Part shown: one piece after another, positions 10,125 through 18,153 of the stretch | Layout of the letters: every line of letters begins with the position of its first letter | Position numbering within the stretch: position 1 is the stretch's first letter | Assembly: GCA_003963005.1 (NCBI GenBank) | Contig: RXJW01000111.1 | Location: 1-51,853, forward strand | Source of the DNA: Burkholderiales bacterium | Lineage (GTDB): Bacteria > Pseudomonadota > Gammaproteobacteria > Burkholderiales > Burkholderiaceae_C | DNA length: 51,853 nt | Direction: 5' to 3' | Position numbers and translations under genes: made by a program | The notes under the pieces: generated by a model | Databases searched by the model: none | Seen by the model: only the letters and a program-made list of their open reading frames with translations | Told to the model about the DNA's origin: nothing

Positions 10125-11843
10125 CTTGCGGATCAGCGCGGCATCCCGCAGGCGCTGGGCCGAGCCGTCGGCGTCGAGCAGCACGACCGTGACCGGGCGC
10201 TTGCCGTTGAGGATGCGCATCGCGAGGCAGCGGCCAGCCTCCTCGGTGTAGCCGGTCTTGGAGACGCGGATGTCCCAGCCCTTGGCGCCGACGAGGCGGT
10301 TGGTGTTGCGGAGCTCGCGCGGCTTGCCGTCCACCGGCACCTGGGCCTTCTTGACGCTGGTGATGCGCTCGATCTGGTCATAGCGCGCCGCGGCGGCGGT
10401 GACCTTGGCGATCTCGGTGGCCGTGGACGTGTTGGCGGGCGAGAGGCCCGTGGGGTCGCTGATGGCGGTGTGCTTCAGGCCCAGCGCGGTGATCTTGGCC
10501 TGCATCGCCTTCGCAAAGCCCGCCTCGCCGCCGGGGAAGGTGCGGGCCAGCGCCGCGGCGGCGCGGTTCTCGGATTCCATCAGCGCCATCTCGAGCGCGG
10601 CCTGGCGGCTCATCTGCGTGCCGACGCGCACGCGGGAACGGCTGTGCTTGAGGGTGTCGACGTCGTCGCTCGTGATGCGCAGCTTCTCGTTGGGGTCGAG
10701 CTTGGCATCGAGCACCACCATGGCGGTGAGCAGCTTGGTCAGCGAGGCGATCGGCACGACGGTGTCGGGGTCGCGGGCCATGAGCACCTTGCCGGTGGCG
10801 TCGTCGATGACGACCACATGCTTGGCATTGACCGGCAGCTTGAGCTGCGGTGCGGGCGGTGCGTCAGCCGCGGCGGCCGGCTGCACGGCGGCAGGCGGCT
10901 CGGGTGGCGGCGTCTCCTTGGACCTGGCCTGCACGACGAAGCTGGTCGCCGCGATCAGCAGGGCGGGCAGCGCAAGCTTCCAGCCCGTGGCCTGGGGGCG
11001 CGGGGCGAGCAGGCGTTCGATGCGGTGCAGCAGGTCGCCACCGCGGGCGGCCGGAGCGAGGGGAGGGGTCATGGGGGCGTGATCCAGTTCAGACAAGGCG
11101 TGAAGGGCCTGCGCGAGGCGACGCGAGTCGCCCAGCGCGTGAGCCGAGAGGTCATCGGCGACGAGCTCGCGCTCCGCACGCAGGCGGGCCGAGAGCCACC
11201 AGACGACCGGGTGGAAGAAGAGCAGGGCCTCGACGGCGCTCTGCAGCAGGTTGGCGAGGTAGTCCCAGCGGCGCACGTGGGCCAGTTCGTGCGCGAGCAG
11301 GGCTTCGACGAGGCTCACGGGCAGGCGGGTCAGCAGCGCCGCGGGCAGCAGCACGCAGGGCTTGAACGTGCCCAGCGCGATGGGGCCGGCGAGTTCGGGC
11401 AGCAGGCGCAGCCGGACGGTTCGCGTCACGCCGAGCCGGCAGGCGAGGGCGTCCAGCCGGGCCTGCCAGTCGGCCGGGGCGGGTTGGCTGCGGCGTCGCG
11501 CCCGGGCCACCCAAGCGAGGCCGAGGGCGAGGCGCCCGAACATCAGGCTGGCCCCCAAGGCCCAGGCGCCGACGAGTGCCGGCATCTGCGCGGCCAGCGG
11601 CGAGAGTTCGCCGATGAAGTCGGCATCGCTCGGCACCGCATCCAGGCACTGCACCAGCGGCAGTGCGAGGCACAGCGCCAGGCCGAGCGCGCAGACGGCA
11701 TAGCGCCAGCGCGCCGGCGCGCCGCGCAGCAGGGCCAGCAGCAGCGCCGCCACCGCGCCGATGACGACGCCCTGCCACAGGAAGTTCAGCAGGGCCCAGC
11801 CCCAGGCGCCGACGAAGCGGTCGATGGCGAGTGCCCCGTTCAT
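10101..11843 (-). CDS. BlaR1-like M56 metallopeptidase fused to an S11 penicillin-binding/DD-peptidase domain
   Basis: A 580-residue membrane protein with BlaR1-type architecture but an unusual sensor. N-terminal hydrophobic segments lie at about 13-38, 47-65 and 88-112. The M56 zinc-protease motif HELAH is at 185-189, with the third ligand Glu226 in ERELVADD. A further membrane segment lies at about 288-304, followed by an Ala/Pro linker. Residues about 335-578 form a complete serine DD-peptidase domain of the S11 (PBP5/PBP7) type: SLTK (Ser367, Lys370), SEN (424-426) and KTG (529-531). In BlaR1/MecR1 the external domain is instead a class D beta-lactamase-like sensor. It overlaps the blaI-type gene by 4 nt (ATGA). 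It may sense beta-lactams or peptidoglycan, or be a regulated DD-endopeptidase; sequence cannot decide. Confidence 0.88.
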   Translation of the reverse strand: MNGALAIDRFVGAWGWALLNFLWQGVVIGAVAALLLALLRGAPARWRYAVCALGLALCLALPLVQCLDAVPSDADFIGELSPLAAQMPALVGAWALGASLMFGRLALGLAWVARARRRSQPAPADWQARLDALACRLGVTRTVRLRLLPELAGPIALGTFKPCVLLPAALLTRLPVSLVEALLAHELAHVRRWDYLANLLQSAVEALLFFHPVVWWLSARLRAERELVADDLSAHALGDSRRLAQALHALSELDHAPMTPPLAPAARGGDLLHRIERLLAPRPQATGWKLALPALLIAATSFVVQARSKETPPPEPPAAVQPAAAADAPPAPQLKLPVNAKHVVVIDDATGKVLMARDPDTVVPIASLTKLLTAMVVLDAKLDPNEKLRITSDDVDTLKHSRSRVRVGTQMSRQAALEMALMESENRAAAALARTFPGGEAGFAKAMQAKITALGLKHTAISDPTGLSPANTSTATEIAKVTAAAARYDQIERITSVKKAQVPVDGKPRELRNTNRLVGAKGWDIRVSKTGYTEEAGRCLAMRILNGKRPVTVVLLDADGSAQRLRDAALIRKSLARQAS

Positions 11844-12217
11844 GCCTCGTCACCCTTGGCCAGCAGGCGGCGGATCTCCGCCCGCTCCTGGGCGCTGACG
11901 TGGCCTTGGAGTGCTGCCAGCACCAGCGCCTTGCCCGAGCCGGCGAAGGCCTTGGCGATGAAGTCCTTCACGAGGGACTGCTGGAGCTTGTCTTGTGCGT
12001 GGACCGGCGCGTACAGGTGCGGGCGCTGCGTTTCGTCGCGCGTGACGAGGCCCTTGGCGTGCATCACCTGCAGTTGGCGCAGCACGGTGGCGTAGGTCGC
12101 GTCGGGCCGGTCGGCCAGCAGGGCCTCGTGCGCGGTCTTGGCGTCGGCGGCGCCCAGGCGCCAGAGCACCTGGAGCAGGTCCAGTTCGGCGGCGGTGGGC
12201 TTCTTGTCGGCGGGCAT
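11840..12217 (-). CDS. BlaI/MecI-family transcriptional repressor
   Basis: 125-residue winged-helix repressor. The N-terminal half has the family pattern AELDLLQVLWRLG, then YATVLRQLQVMHAKGLV (recognition helix and wing). The C-terminal half FIAKAFAGSGKALVLAAL is the BlaI-type dimerisation region. In BlaI/MecI systems the partner metalloprotease inactivates the repressor when the external domain binds beta-lactam. Here the partner, an M56-S11 fusion, follows with a 4-nt overlap. Palindromic operators cover the promoter just upstream, implying autoregulation. The -10 box ends 6 nt before the ATG and there is no Shine-Dalgarno sequence, so the mRNA is probably leaderless. Confidence 0.93.
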   Translation of the reverse strand: MPADKKPTAAELDLLQVLWRLGAADAKTAHEALLADRPDATYATVLRQLQVMHAKGLVTRDETQRPHLYAPVHAQDKLQQSLVKDFIAKAFAGSGKALVLAALQGHVSAQERAEIRRLLAKGDEA

Positions 12218-12223
12218 GAATTC

Positions 12224-12265
12224 AGAATAACTGTTCTAGAACACGTTGTCTAGAACAATTGTTCT
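12224..12265 (-). promoter_or_regulatory. Promoter and palindromic operators of the blaI-type operon
   Basis: Read on the minus strand: -35 TAGACA (12252-12247), 17-nt spacer, -10 TATTCT (12229-12224), 6 nt, then the ATG at 12217. The spacer holds the perfect 12-bp palindrome TGTTCTAGAACA (12232-12243). A second perfect palindrome AGAACAATTGTTCT (12252-12265) starts at the outer end of the -35 box. An intermediate TGTCTAGAACA (12247-12257) overlaps the -35 as an imperfect half-site pair. Position and symmetry fit binding by the BlaI-type dimer with autorepression. The assignment of the repressor is inferred from adjacency. Confidence 0.75.
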
Positions 12266-12281
12266 GAAACTTGGGCCGTGC

Positions 12282-13196
12282 TCAGCGCGCGTCCAGCTCC
12301 CGGTGGCGCTTGAGCACGTGGCCGTGATGGCTGAACTGCCGGGCCAGCATCTCCACGAGGTAGACCGAGCGGTGCTGCCCGCCGGTGCAACCGATGGCCA
12401 CCGTCAGGTAGCTGCGCTGGTCCGCCGCGAAGTTGGGCAGCCAGCGCGACAGGAAGCCGGCGATCTGGCCCATCATCAGCCCCACTTCCGGCTGGGCCGA
12501 CAGGTAGGCAGCCACCGGCGCGTCGCGGCCGGTGAGGGGGCGCAGCTCGCGGTCGTAGTAGGGGTTGGGCAGCACGCGCACGTCGAACACGAAATCCGCG
12601 TCGCTCGGCACCCCATGCTTGAAGGCGAAGCTCTCGAACACCAGGGTCAGCTTGGTGCCGGCGTTCGGGCCGACGAGGTCCGACAGCCACGCGCGCAGTT
12701 GCGCCGGGCGCAGCTGGCTGGTGTCGATGACGGTGGACTCTGCCTTCAGCCCGCCCAGCAGTTCGCGTTCGAGCTTGATCGCGTCCAGCAGCAGGCGGTG
12801 GCCTTCCTCGGCGCTGTCGTCCAGGGCGCCGAAGCCGGTGTCGCGGTCCTGGCGCAGCGGATGCGGGCGGCGCGTCTCGGAGAAGCGGCGCATCAGCGCG
12901 TCGTTGCTGGCGTCCAGGAACACCGAGCGCACGGCCACGCCCTGGGCGCGCAGCTGCTTGAGCAGCGGCAGCAGCAGGGGCAGCGAGCTGGCCGAGCGCA
13001 CGTCCACGGCAATCGCCACGCGGCGCTCGCCACGCTGCTGCTCCAGCCGGAGGAAGTCCAGCAGCAGCTCGGCCGGCAGGTTGTCGACGCAGAAGTAGCC
13101 GGCGTCTTCCAGCGCATGCATGGCCACCGACTTGCCGCCGCCAGACATGCCGGTCAGCAGCACCACGTCGCCTTGCAGGTCGGTCTCCGGGTTCAT
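12282..13196 (-). CDS. rapZ: RNase adapter / nucleotide-binding protein RapZ
   Basis: P-loop protein; in E. coli RapZ presents the small RNA GlmZ to RNase E and so controls glucosamine-6-phosphate synthase. The 304-residue product has the Walker A GMSGGGKS near residues 16-23 and the YFCVDNLP motif. The C-terminal part contains [22 protein letters not shown] and [11 protein letters not shown], all typical. The ATG at 13196 overlaps the recN stop by 4 nt. Whether the glmZ pathway exists in this organism is unknown, so the RNA-adapter role is carried over from the family. Confidence 0.95.
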   Translation of the reverse strand: MNPETDLQGDVVLLTGMSGGGKSVAMHALEDAGYFCVDNLPAELLLDFLRLEQQRGERRVAIAVDVRSASSLPLLLPLLKQLRAQGVAVRSVFLDASNDALMRRFSETRRPHPLRQDRDTGFGALDDSAEEGHRLLLDAIKLERELLGGLKAESTVIDTSQLRPAQLRAWLSDLVGPNAGTKLTLVFESFAFKHGVPSDADFVFDVRVLPNPYYDRELRPLTGRDAPVAAYLSAQPEVGLMMGQIAGFLSRWLPNFAADQRSYLTVAIGCTGGQHRSVYLVEMLARQFSHHGHVLKRHRELDAR

Positions 13197-14899
13197 GGCT
13201 TGGCCTTGCTGGCGGGTTGCACCTTGGAGGCGTCGAGCATCTCCTGCGCGTGCGCCAGGCTCGTGGACGACAGCCGCTCGCCGCCGAGCATGCGCGCGAT
13301 TTCGGCCACACGCGCTTCGCCGCTGACCGGGCTGACCGAGCTGACGGTCGTCTTGCCCTGCAGCGCCTTGGCGACGACGAGGTGCCGGTCCGCGCAGGCG
13401 GCCACCTGGGGCAGGTGGGTGACGGCCAGCACCTGGCGCTGGCCGCTGGCGGCCTGGCCGAGCTGCTTCATCAGCCGCCCGACCGTCTCGGCCACCGCGC
13501 CGCCGATGCCGACGTCAATCTCGTCGAAGATCAGCGTGCCCGGCGCGCTGCCGCCCCCCGACTGGACGGCGGCCTGGCTGCTCGTCACGGCGATGGCCAG
13601 CGCGATGCGCGACAGCTCGCCGCCCGAGGCCACCTTGGCCAGCGGCCGCGGCGTGCTGCCGGCATGACCGGCCACCAGGAACTCGGCCGATTCCACCCCG
13701 AAGCTCTGCGGGCCCTCGGTGGGCACGAGGGCGATGTCGAACTGGCCGCCGGCCATGCCGAGCTGCTGCATCGCCGCGGTGACGGCCGCGGCGAGCTGCG
13801 GGGCGGCCTTCTTGCGGGCGCGGCTGGCAGCCTGTGCCTCGGCGTCGAAGGCCTTGCGGGCCGCAGCGAGTGCGGCTTCGAGCGCGGCAGCGTCGCTGGC
13901 GGCATCGAGCTGGGCCAGTTCGGCGCGCCACTGGGCGAGCAGCGCGGGCAGCTCCTGCGGCTGGCGGCGGTAGCGGCGGGCCAGCGTCATCCAGGCCGAC
14001 ACGCGGTCGTCCAGCTCGGCCAGGCGGGCCGGGTCGAGGTCGGCCTTGTGCAGGTAGGCCGACAGCGTGTGGCTCGCGTCCTGCAGCTGGGCCTGCACGT
14101 CGCGCAGCGCCTGCACGGCAGGCAGCAGGCGCTCGTCGTGGTCGAGCACGCGTTCGAGCTGGTCGAGCGCGCTGCTGGCAAGCGACTGCGCACTGGGCTC
14201 GGCCTCGTCCAGCGCGTCGAGCGCGGCCTTGGCGGCGTCGATCAGCGACTGGCCGTGCGACAGCCGCTCGTGCTCGGCGTTCAGCTCCTCCCATTCGCCC
14301 TCGGCCGGCGCGAGGCGGTCCAGCTCGCCGATCTGCCAGGCCAGGCGCTCGCGCTCGCGCAGGGCATCCGCCTGCTGGCCTTGTGCGCGCTGCAGGGCCT
14401 CGGCGGCCTGTTTCCAGGCGGCGTGGGCGCGGGCGAGCGGGGCGGTGTCCAGCCCGGCGAAGCCGTCGAGCAGCTCGCGCACGGCGGCCGGGCGGGTCAG
14501 GCCTTGCCAGGCGTGCTGGCCGTGGATGTCCAGCAGGTGGTCGGCCAGCTCGCGCAGCTGGGTGAGCGTGGCGGCGCCGCCGTTGATCCAGGCGCGGCTT
14601 TTTCCCGCGGCATCGATCACGCGGCGCAGCAGCAGGGTCTCGTCCACGTCGAAGCCGGCGTCGTCGAGCCAGGCCCGCAGGTGCGCCGGGGTGTCGAACT
14701 CGGCGGTGATCTCGGCCTTGGCCGCGCCCTCGCGCACCACGCCGGCATCGCCCCGGCCGCCCAGGGCCAGTTGCAGCGCGTCGATCAGGATGGATTTGCC
14801 CGCGCCGGTCTCCCCGGTCAGCACGGCAAAGCCGGGCTCGAAGTCGAGCTCCAGCGTGGGGACGATGACGAAATCCTTCAGGCTCAGGTGCCGCAGCAT
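13193..14899 (-). CDS. recN: DNA repair protein RecN
   Basis: SMC-like ATPase for double-strand break repair. The 568-residue protein begins [13 protein letters not shown], with Walker A GETGAGKS near residues 30-37. DIHGQHAWQ follows, then a long Ala/Glu/Arg-rich coiled coil through about residues 150-350. The C-terminal ATPase half has [14 protein letters not shown] (signature motif) and [12 protein letters not shown] (Walker B). Length matches the family (about 550). It lies between nadK (15 nt gap) and rapZ (4-nt overlap) on the same strand. Confidence 0.96.
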   Translation of the reverse strand: MLRHLSLKDFVIVPTLELDFEPGFAVLTGETGAGKSILIDALQLALGGRGDAGVVREGAAKAEITAEFDTPAHLRAWLDDAGFDVDETLLLRRVIDAAGKSRAWINGGAATLTQLRELADHLLDIHGQHAWQGLTRPAAVRELLDGFAGLDTAPLARAHAAWKQAAEALQRAQGQQADALRERERLAWQIGELDRLAPAEGEWEELNAEHERLSHGQSLIDAAKAALDALDEAEPSAQSLASSALDQLERVLDHDERLLPAVQALRDVQAQLQDASHTLSAYLHKADLDPARLAELDDRVSAWMTLARRYRRQPQELPALLAQWRAELAQLDAASDAAALEAALAAARKAFDAEAQAASRARKKAAPQLAAAVTAAMQQLGMAGGQFDIALVPTEGPQSFGVESAEFLVAGHAGSTPRPLAKVASGGELSRIALAIAVTSSQAAVQSGGGSAPGTLIFDEIDVGIGGAVAETVGRLMKQLGQAASGQRQVLAVTHLPQVAACADRHLVVAKALQGKTTVSSVSPVSGEARVAEIARMLGGERLSSTSLAHAQEMLDASKVQPASKAKP

Positions 14900-14914
14900 G
14901 GGTGAGTCTCTAGG

Positions 14915-15781
14915 TCAGATGTACCAGCGCAGTTTGCGGCGCAGCGTGGCGTAGTAGCTCCAGCCCTTGGGGTGCAGGAAGCGCACCTGGTGCTGGCTGC
15001 GCCGCACGGTGATGGTGTCGCCGTGCAGCAGGCTGGCAAGGCTTTGCATGTCGAAGTTCACCGACGCGTCGCGCCCGGCGACGATCTCCATGCGCACCTC
15101 GCCGGCGTCCGGCAGCACGATGGGCCGGTTGGAGAGGGTGTGCGGGGCGATGGGCACCATCAGCCAGCCGCCGATGCTCGGGTGCAGGATCGGCCCGCCG
15201 GCCGACAGCGCGTAGGCCGTCGAGCCCGTGGGCGACGCCACGATCAGGCCGTCGGCTCGCATGTTCGCCACGAAGTGCTCGCCCACCGAAATCTTGAGCT
15301 CGACCATGCCCGACACCCCGCCGCGGCTCACCACCACGTCGTTCAGCGCCAGGCCGGTGAAGATGGCTTCGCCGTCGCGCCAGACCTCGCCTTCGAGCAT
15401 CGCGCGCGGCTCCACCTCGTAGTCGCCGGCCAGCACGGGGGCCAGCGACTCGCGCCAGCGCTCGATCGGGATGTCGGTGATGAAACCCAGCCGCCCCTGG
15501 TTGATGCCCAGCAGCGGGATGCCGTGGGCCGCCATCTCGCGGGCAAAACCCAGCATCGTGCCGTCGCCGCCGATCACCACGGCCAGGTCGCAGGCACGGC
15601 CGAGCTGGTCGTGGGTGAGGGCGTCGTAGCCCGCCAGGCCGGTGTTCAGCGCGGTGTCGTGCTCCAGCGAAACTTCCAGCCCGCTGGCGCACAGGAACTG
15701 GGCGATTTCCTCCAGCACCGGCCGGATGCCAGGCGCCTGATGCTTGCCCACGATGGCGACATGTCTGAAGCGCTCGGCCAT
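14915..15781 (-). CDS. nadK: NAD kinase
   Basis: Phosphorylates NAD to NADP. The 288-residue product has the signature [19 protein letters not shown], the substrate loop [16 protein letters not shown] and a C-terminal [16 protein letters not shown]. The reading frame runs open to 15832, but the ATG at 15781 ([14 protein letters not shown]) gives the normal N-terminus. Divergent from hrcA with 67 nt between the starts, and followed by recN. Confidence 0.95.
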   Translation of the reverse strand: MAERFRHVAIVGKHQAPGIRPVLEEIAQFLCASGLEVSLEHDTALNTGLAGYDALTHDQLGRACDLAVVIGGDGTMLGFAREMAAHGIPLLGINQGRLGFITDIPIERWRESLAPVLAGDYEVEPRAMLEGEVWRDGEAIFTGLALNDVVVSRGGVSGMVELKISVGEHFVANMRADGLIVASPTGSTAYALSAGGPILHPSIGGWLMVPIAPHTLSNRPIVLPDAGEVRMEIVAGRDASVNFDMQSLASLLHGDTITVRRSQHQVRFLHPKGWSYYATLRRKLRWYI

Positions 15782-15836
15782 GCGGCAAATTACACCACAG
15801 GGGTTTTGCCTTCCCAGGAGAAACCGGGGCATTTCC

Positions 15837-15842
15837 TAGAAT
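15837..15842 (+). promoter_or_regulatory. -10 box of a probable leaderless hrcA promoter
   Basis: TAGAAT ends exactly 6 nt before the hrcA ATG, so transcription should begin at or next to the A of ATG. No Shine-Dalgarno sequence lies at the right distance; an AGGAG at 15816-15820 is too far upstream. A -35 box at standard spacing is not obvious. No CIRCE-type inverted repeat is visible. Confidence 0.5.
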
Positions 15843-15848
15843 GTCAAC

Positions 15849-16856
15849 ATGCTGGACGAGCGCTCGAAATCCCTGCTGAAAACCTTGGTCGAACGCTACA
15901 TCGCCGACGGGCAACCCGTCGGCTCGCGGACGCTCTCCAAAGCCTCGGGCCTGGAGCTGAGCCCCGCCACCATCCGCAACGTGATGGCCGACCTCGAAGA
16001 ACTCGGCCTGATCGCCAGCCCCCACACCAGCGCGGGGCGCATCCCGACGCCGCGCGGCTACCGCCTGTTCGTCGACACCATGCTGACCGCCCAGCCCGGC
16101 CTCATCCCGGTGGAGACGGCGCAGCTCCAGCCCGACCAGCCCCAGCGCGTGATCGCGAGCGCGGCGCAACTGCTGTCCAACCTGTCGAGCTTCGTCGGCG
16201 TGGTGACTGCGCCGCGCAAGCCCAGCGTCTTTCACCACATCGAATTCCTGCGGCTGGGCGAGCGCCGGGTGCTCGTCATCCTCGTCTCGCCCGACGGCGA
16301 CGTGCAGAACCGCGTCATCTTCACGCCGCAGGACTTCTCCCAGGCCGAACTCGCCGAGGCCAGCAACCGCCTCAACGCGGGCTACGCCGGCCTCACGCTC
16401 GAGGCCGTGCGCGAGCGCCTGCGCCACGAGGTGGACGCGCTGCGCGGCGAGATCGCCCAGCTCATGAGCGCCGCCGTGGACGTGGGCACCGAGGCCATGG
16501 CGCAGGAAGAAGAGCGCGTCGTCGTCTCCGGCGAGCGCAACCTGCTGACCGTGCAGGACTTCAGCCACGACATGGGCAGCCTGCGCCGCCTCTTCGACCT
16601 CTTCGAGCAGAAGACCCAGCTCATGCGCCTGCTCGACACCTCCAGCCGCGCCGAGGGCGTGCGCATCTACATCGGCGGCGAAAGCCAGGTGGTGCCCTAC
16701 GAGGAACTGTCCATCGTGTCGGCCCCCTACGAGGTCGACGGCCAGGTGGTGGGCACGCTCGGCGTGATCGGCCCCACGCGCATGGCCTACGACCGCATGA
16801 TCCAGATCGTCGACATCACGAGCCGCATGGTCGGCCAGGCCTTGTCGCAGCGCTGA
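15849..16856 (+). CDS. hrcA: Heat-inducible transcription repressor HrcA
   Basis: Represses class I heat-shock genes by binding CIRCE with help from GroEL. The 335-residue protein has the N-terminal winged helix with [11 protein letters not shown] and [19 protein letters not shown], followed by [20 protein letters not shown], all diagnostic. The C-terminal GAF-like region ends [14 protein letters not shown]. The ATG at 15849 is fixed by the family N-terminus. No heat-shock genes accompany it apart from the htpG fragment at the far right edge. It is divergent from nadK and followed by a tRNA gene. Confidence 0.95.
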   Translation: MLDERSKSLLKTLVERYIADGQPVGSRTLSKASGLELSPATIRNVMADLEELGLIASPHTSAGRIPTPRGYRLFVDTMLTAQPGLIPVETAQLQPDQPQRVIASAAQLLSNLSSFVGVVTAPRKPSVFHHIEFLRLGERRVLVILVSPDGDVQNRVIFTPQDFSQAELAEASNRLNAGYAGLTLEAVRERLRHEVDALRGEIAQLMSAAVDVGTEAMAQEEERVVVSGERNLLTVQDFSHDMGSLRRLFDLFEQKTQLMRLLDTSSRAEGVRIYIGGESQVVPYEELSIVSAPYEVDGQVVGTLGVIGPTRMAYDRMIQIVDITSRMVGQALSQR

Positions 16857-16898
16857 GCCAGCCCGCAGGGGCGGCCTGCGCACGCGGGGTCGGATGTC

Positions 16899-16904
16899 TA
16901 GAAT
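16899..16904 (+). promoter_or_regulatory. -10 box for the CAU tRNA
   Basis: TAGAAT lies 17 nt before the mature tRNA 5' end, in the gap after hrcA. The -35 region is weak (around 16876). The same hexamer serves hrcA and tldD. Confidence 0.4.
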
Positions 16905-16921
16905 CCGCCCCTCCTCCCCCG

Positions 16922-16998
16922 GGGCCGTTAGCTCAGTTGGTCAGAGCAGAGGACTCATAATCCTTTGGTCATTGGTTCAAGTCCAATACGGCCTACCA
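16922..16998 (+). tRNA. tRNA with CAU anticodon, probably tRNA-Ile2 (lysidine) rather than elongator Met
   Basis: 77-nt cloverleaf with encoded CCA. Acceptor GGGCCGT pairs with ACGGCCT (first pair G-U), D arm GCTC...GAGC, anticodon loop CTCATAA (CAT at 16956-16958), T arm ATTGG/CCAAT. Body and variable-loop sequence (TTGGTC, TTCAAGTCC) resemble E. coli ileX more than its elongator tRNA-Met. The acceptor has C4-G69 and C5-G68, pairs reported as TilS identity elements in E. coli tRNA-Ile2. An automatic annotation would probably say Met. Confidence 0.93.
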
Positions 16999-17082
16999 TT
17001 TTGGAAGTGCGTTCTGGTGCACTGAAGCGCGCCACAGCCACGACTTAGGGTGGTTCGTGCGTTGCTGGCCTCGGGGCTCACC

Positions 17083-17361
17083 TCACCCCAACCACACCGG
17101 CCGAAAGCACTCATTCGCCCGCACCCAGTCGTCCATGCTGATTTCCTGGACGTCCACGCCGGACAGGAAGCGCACGCGCTGCTGGTGGCTTTGGGCGCCG
17201 CTCATCTGGCGGCTGCAGCGCAGGATGCTGTCGCGGACCTGGTTGGCGTAGGTCGGCTGCACGTTGCGCTTGATGGGCTGGAGCTTGTCCGCCGCGTGAC
17301 CCAGGAGGCCGGGGAACTGGATGGCGCGGTGGGCGGCAACGGTGTGGGCGGCTTGCATCAT
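17083..17361 (-). CDS. Small hypothetical protein
   Basis: 92 residues starting at the second-frame ATG at 17361, which has GGAG six nucleotides upstream; the reading frame extends to 17427. No signal peptide, membrane segment or known motif. The middle part YANQVRDSILRCSRQMSGAQ looks helical, and the C-terminal part is acidic then aromatic (EISMDDWVRANECF). I do not recognise a family. The good ribosome site favours a real gene. Confidence 0.55.
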   Translation of the reverse strand: MMQAAHTVAAHRAIQFPGLLGHAADKLQPIKRNVQPTYANQVRDSILRCSRQMSGAQSHQQRVRFLSGVDVQEISMDDWVRANECFRPVWLG

Positions 17362-17429
17362 GGTGGGCTCCAGGGGGGTGGGCTGTCGATGGTTGTCAGT
17401 GTCGGGACCGGGGCGGTTTCGGACCATCG

Positions 17430-17560
17430 CCCTGAACGGGGACCCCCTGGGGAAACCCTCCCTCTTTAGGGGGATGGGTTGCGGAGGGGGGCGGGCGGCC
17501 CCCCTCGGTGGCGCCGGCGTCCCCCCGGCGGGCGATTCCGTCGCACCGGGGGCGCGGCCG
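17430..17560. repeat. GC-rich intergenic inverted-repeat element
   Basis: A non-coding stretch with short runs of C and G in inverted order (CCCTCCCTCTTTAGGGGGATGGG, then GGGCGGCCCCCCTCGG and GTCCCCCCGGCGGGCG). It resembles in style the intergenic elements flanking pilU. It may form hairpins. It is not a clear rho-independent terminator because no U-run follows. Confidence 0.35.
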
Positions 17561-17588
17561 AGACTGGCGGCATCAGCCAGGAGACCTC

Positions 17589-17774
17589 ATGAACCACCCC
17601 CAGCCGCCCCAGCCCGTCGAGGGCGCCCCTTATGCCAGCCCGGCCGTGCTCGGGCTCACCGTTCGCCAGCTCCGCGAGTGGGAAGCCCGCGCCGCGCGTT
17701 GCGTGATCTGCCCCAAGCCCGACGAGGAAAGCTGGGAAGACACCGAGATCGACGTTCGCCGGAGCGTGCTGTGA
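17589..17774 (+). CDS. Small hypothetical protein with a CxxC motif
   Basis: 61 residues; ATG at 17589 preceded by AGGAG at good spacing. Proline-rich N-terminus, then SPAVLGLTVRQLREWEARAA (helical), then CVICPKPDEESWED with a CVIC pair that could bind a metal, and an acidic tail. No known family recognised. Its stop overlaps a GTG start of the next small frame by 4 nt. Confidence 0.6.
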   Translation: MNHPQPPQPVEGAPYASPAVLGLTVRQLREWEARAARCVICPKPDEESWEDTEIDVRRSVL

Positions 17775-17980
17775 GTGCCGCCCCGGTGGGTTTCGAGTCG
17801 CTGCTGGCGCGCATGCCGCGCTGGTTCGTGGAGCACGCCCGCAAGACGGCGGCACGCGGGCGGCGCCGGCGGGCGGCGCAGCAGGCGCGCTTCGAGCTGG
17901 CCTTTTCTGCCCGGGTGACACCGCGGCAGGCCGGTGCACCGATCTGGCACGACACCGTCTGCGACGCGCGCCAGCACTGA
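17771..17980 (+). CDS. Small basic hypothetical protein
   Basis: 69 residues from a GTG at 17771 that overlaps the preceding stop (GTGA), suggesting coupled translation. The middle is Arg/Lys-rich (ARKTAARGRRRRAAQQARFE), so nucleic-acid binding is possible but unproven. An internal ATG at 17816 is an alternative start. No family recognised. Confidence 0.42.
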   Translation: MSAAPVGFESLLARMPRWFVEHARKTAARGRRRRAAQQARFELAFSARVTPRQAGAPIWHDTVCDARQH

Positions 17981-18153
17981 CCGCGCGTCGCCCGGCGGGT
18001 GCCGGGGGCGCTCAGGTGCCTGGCGTGCCCCCCGCGGTGCGAGCCGGGCGTCGAGCGCCCCGTGCCGCCGCCGCCGGCCGCGGATCGAGCGTCATCGTCA
18101 CGGTGTTGTCATTCCGCCGGGCGAGCATGCGCGGTTTCATCGAGCCTTGCTGC

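Noticed and set aside
15782..15848. CIRCE operator before hrcA
   Set aside because: No TTAGCACTC-N9-GAGTGCTAA-like inverted repeat is present.
14972..16960. 662-codon plus-strand frame across nadK and hrcA
   Set aside because: Out of frame with hrcA and antisense to nadK; both real genes are certain.
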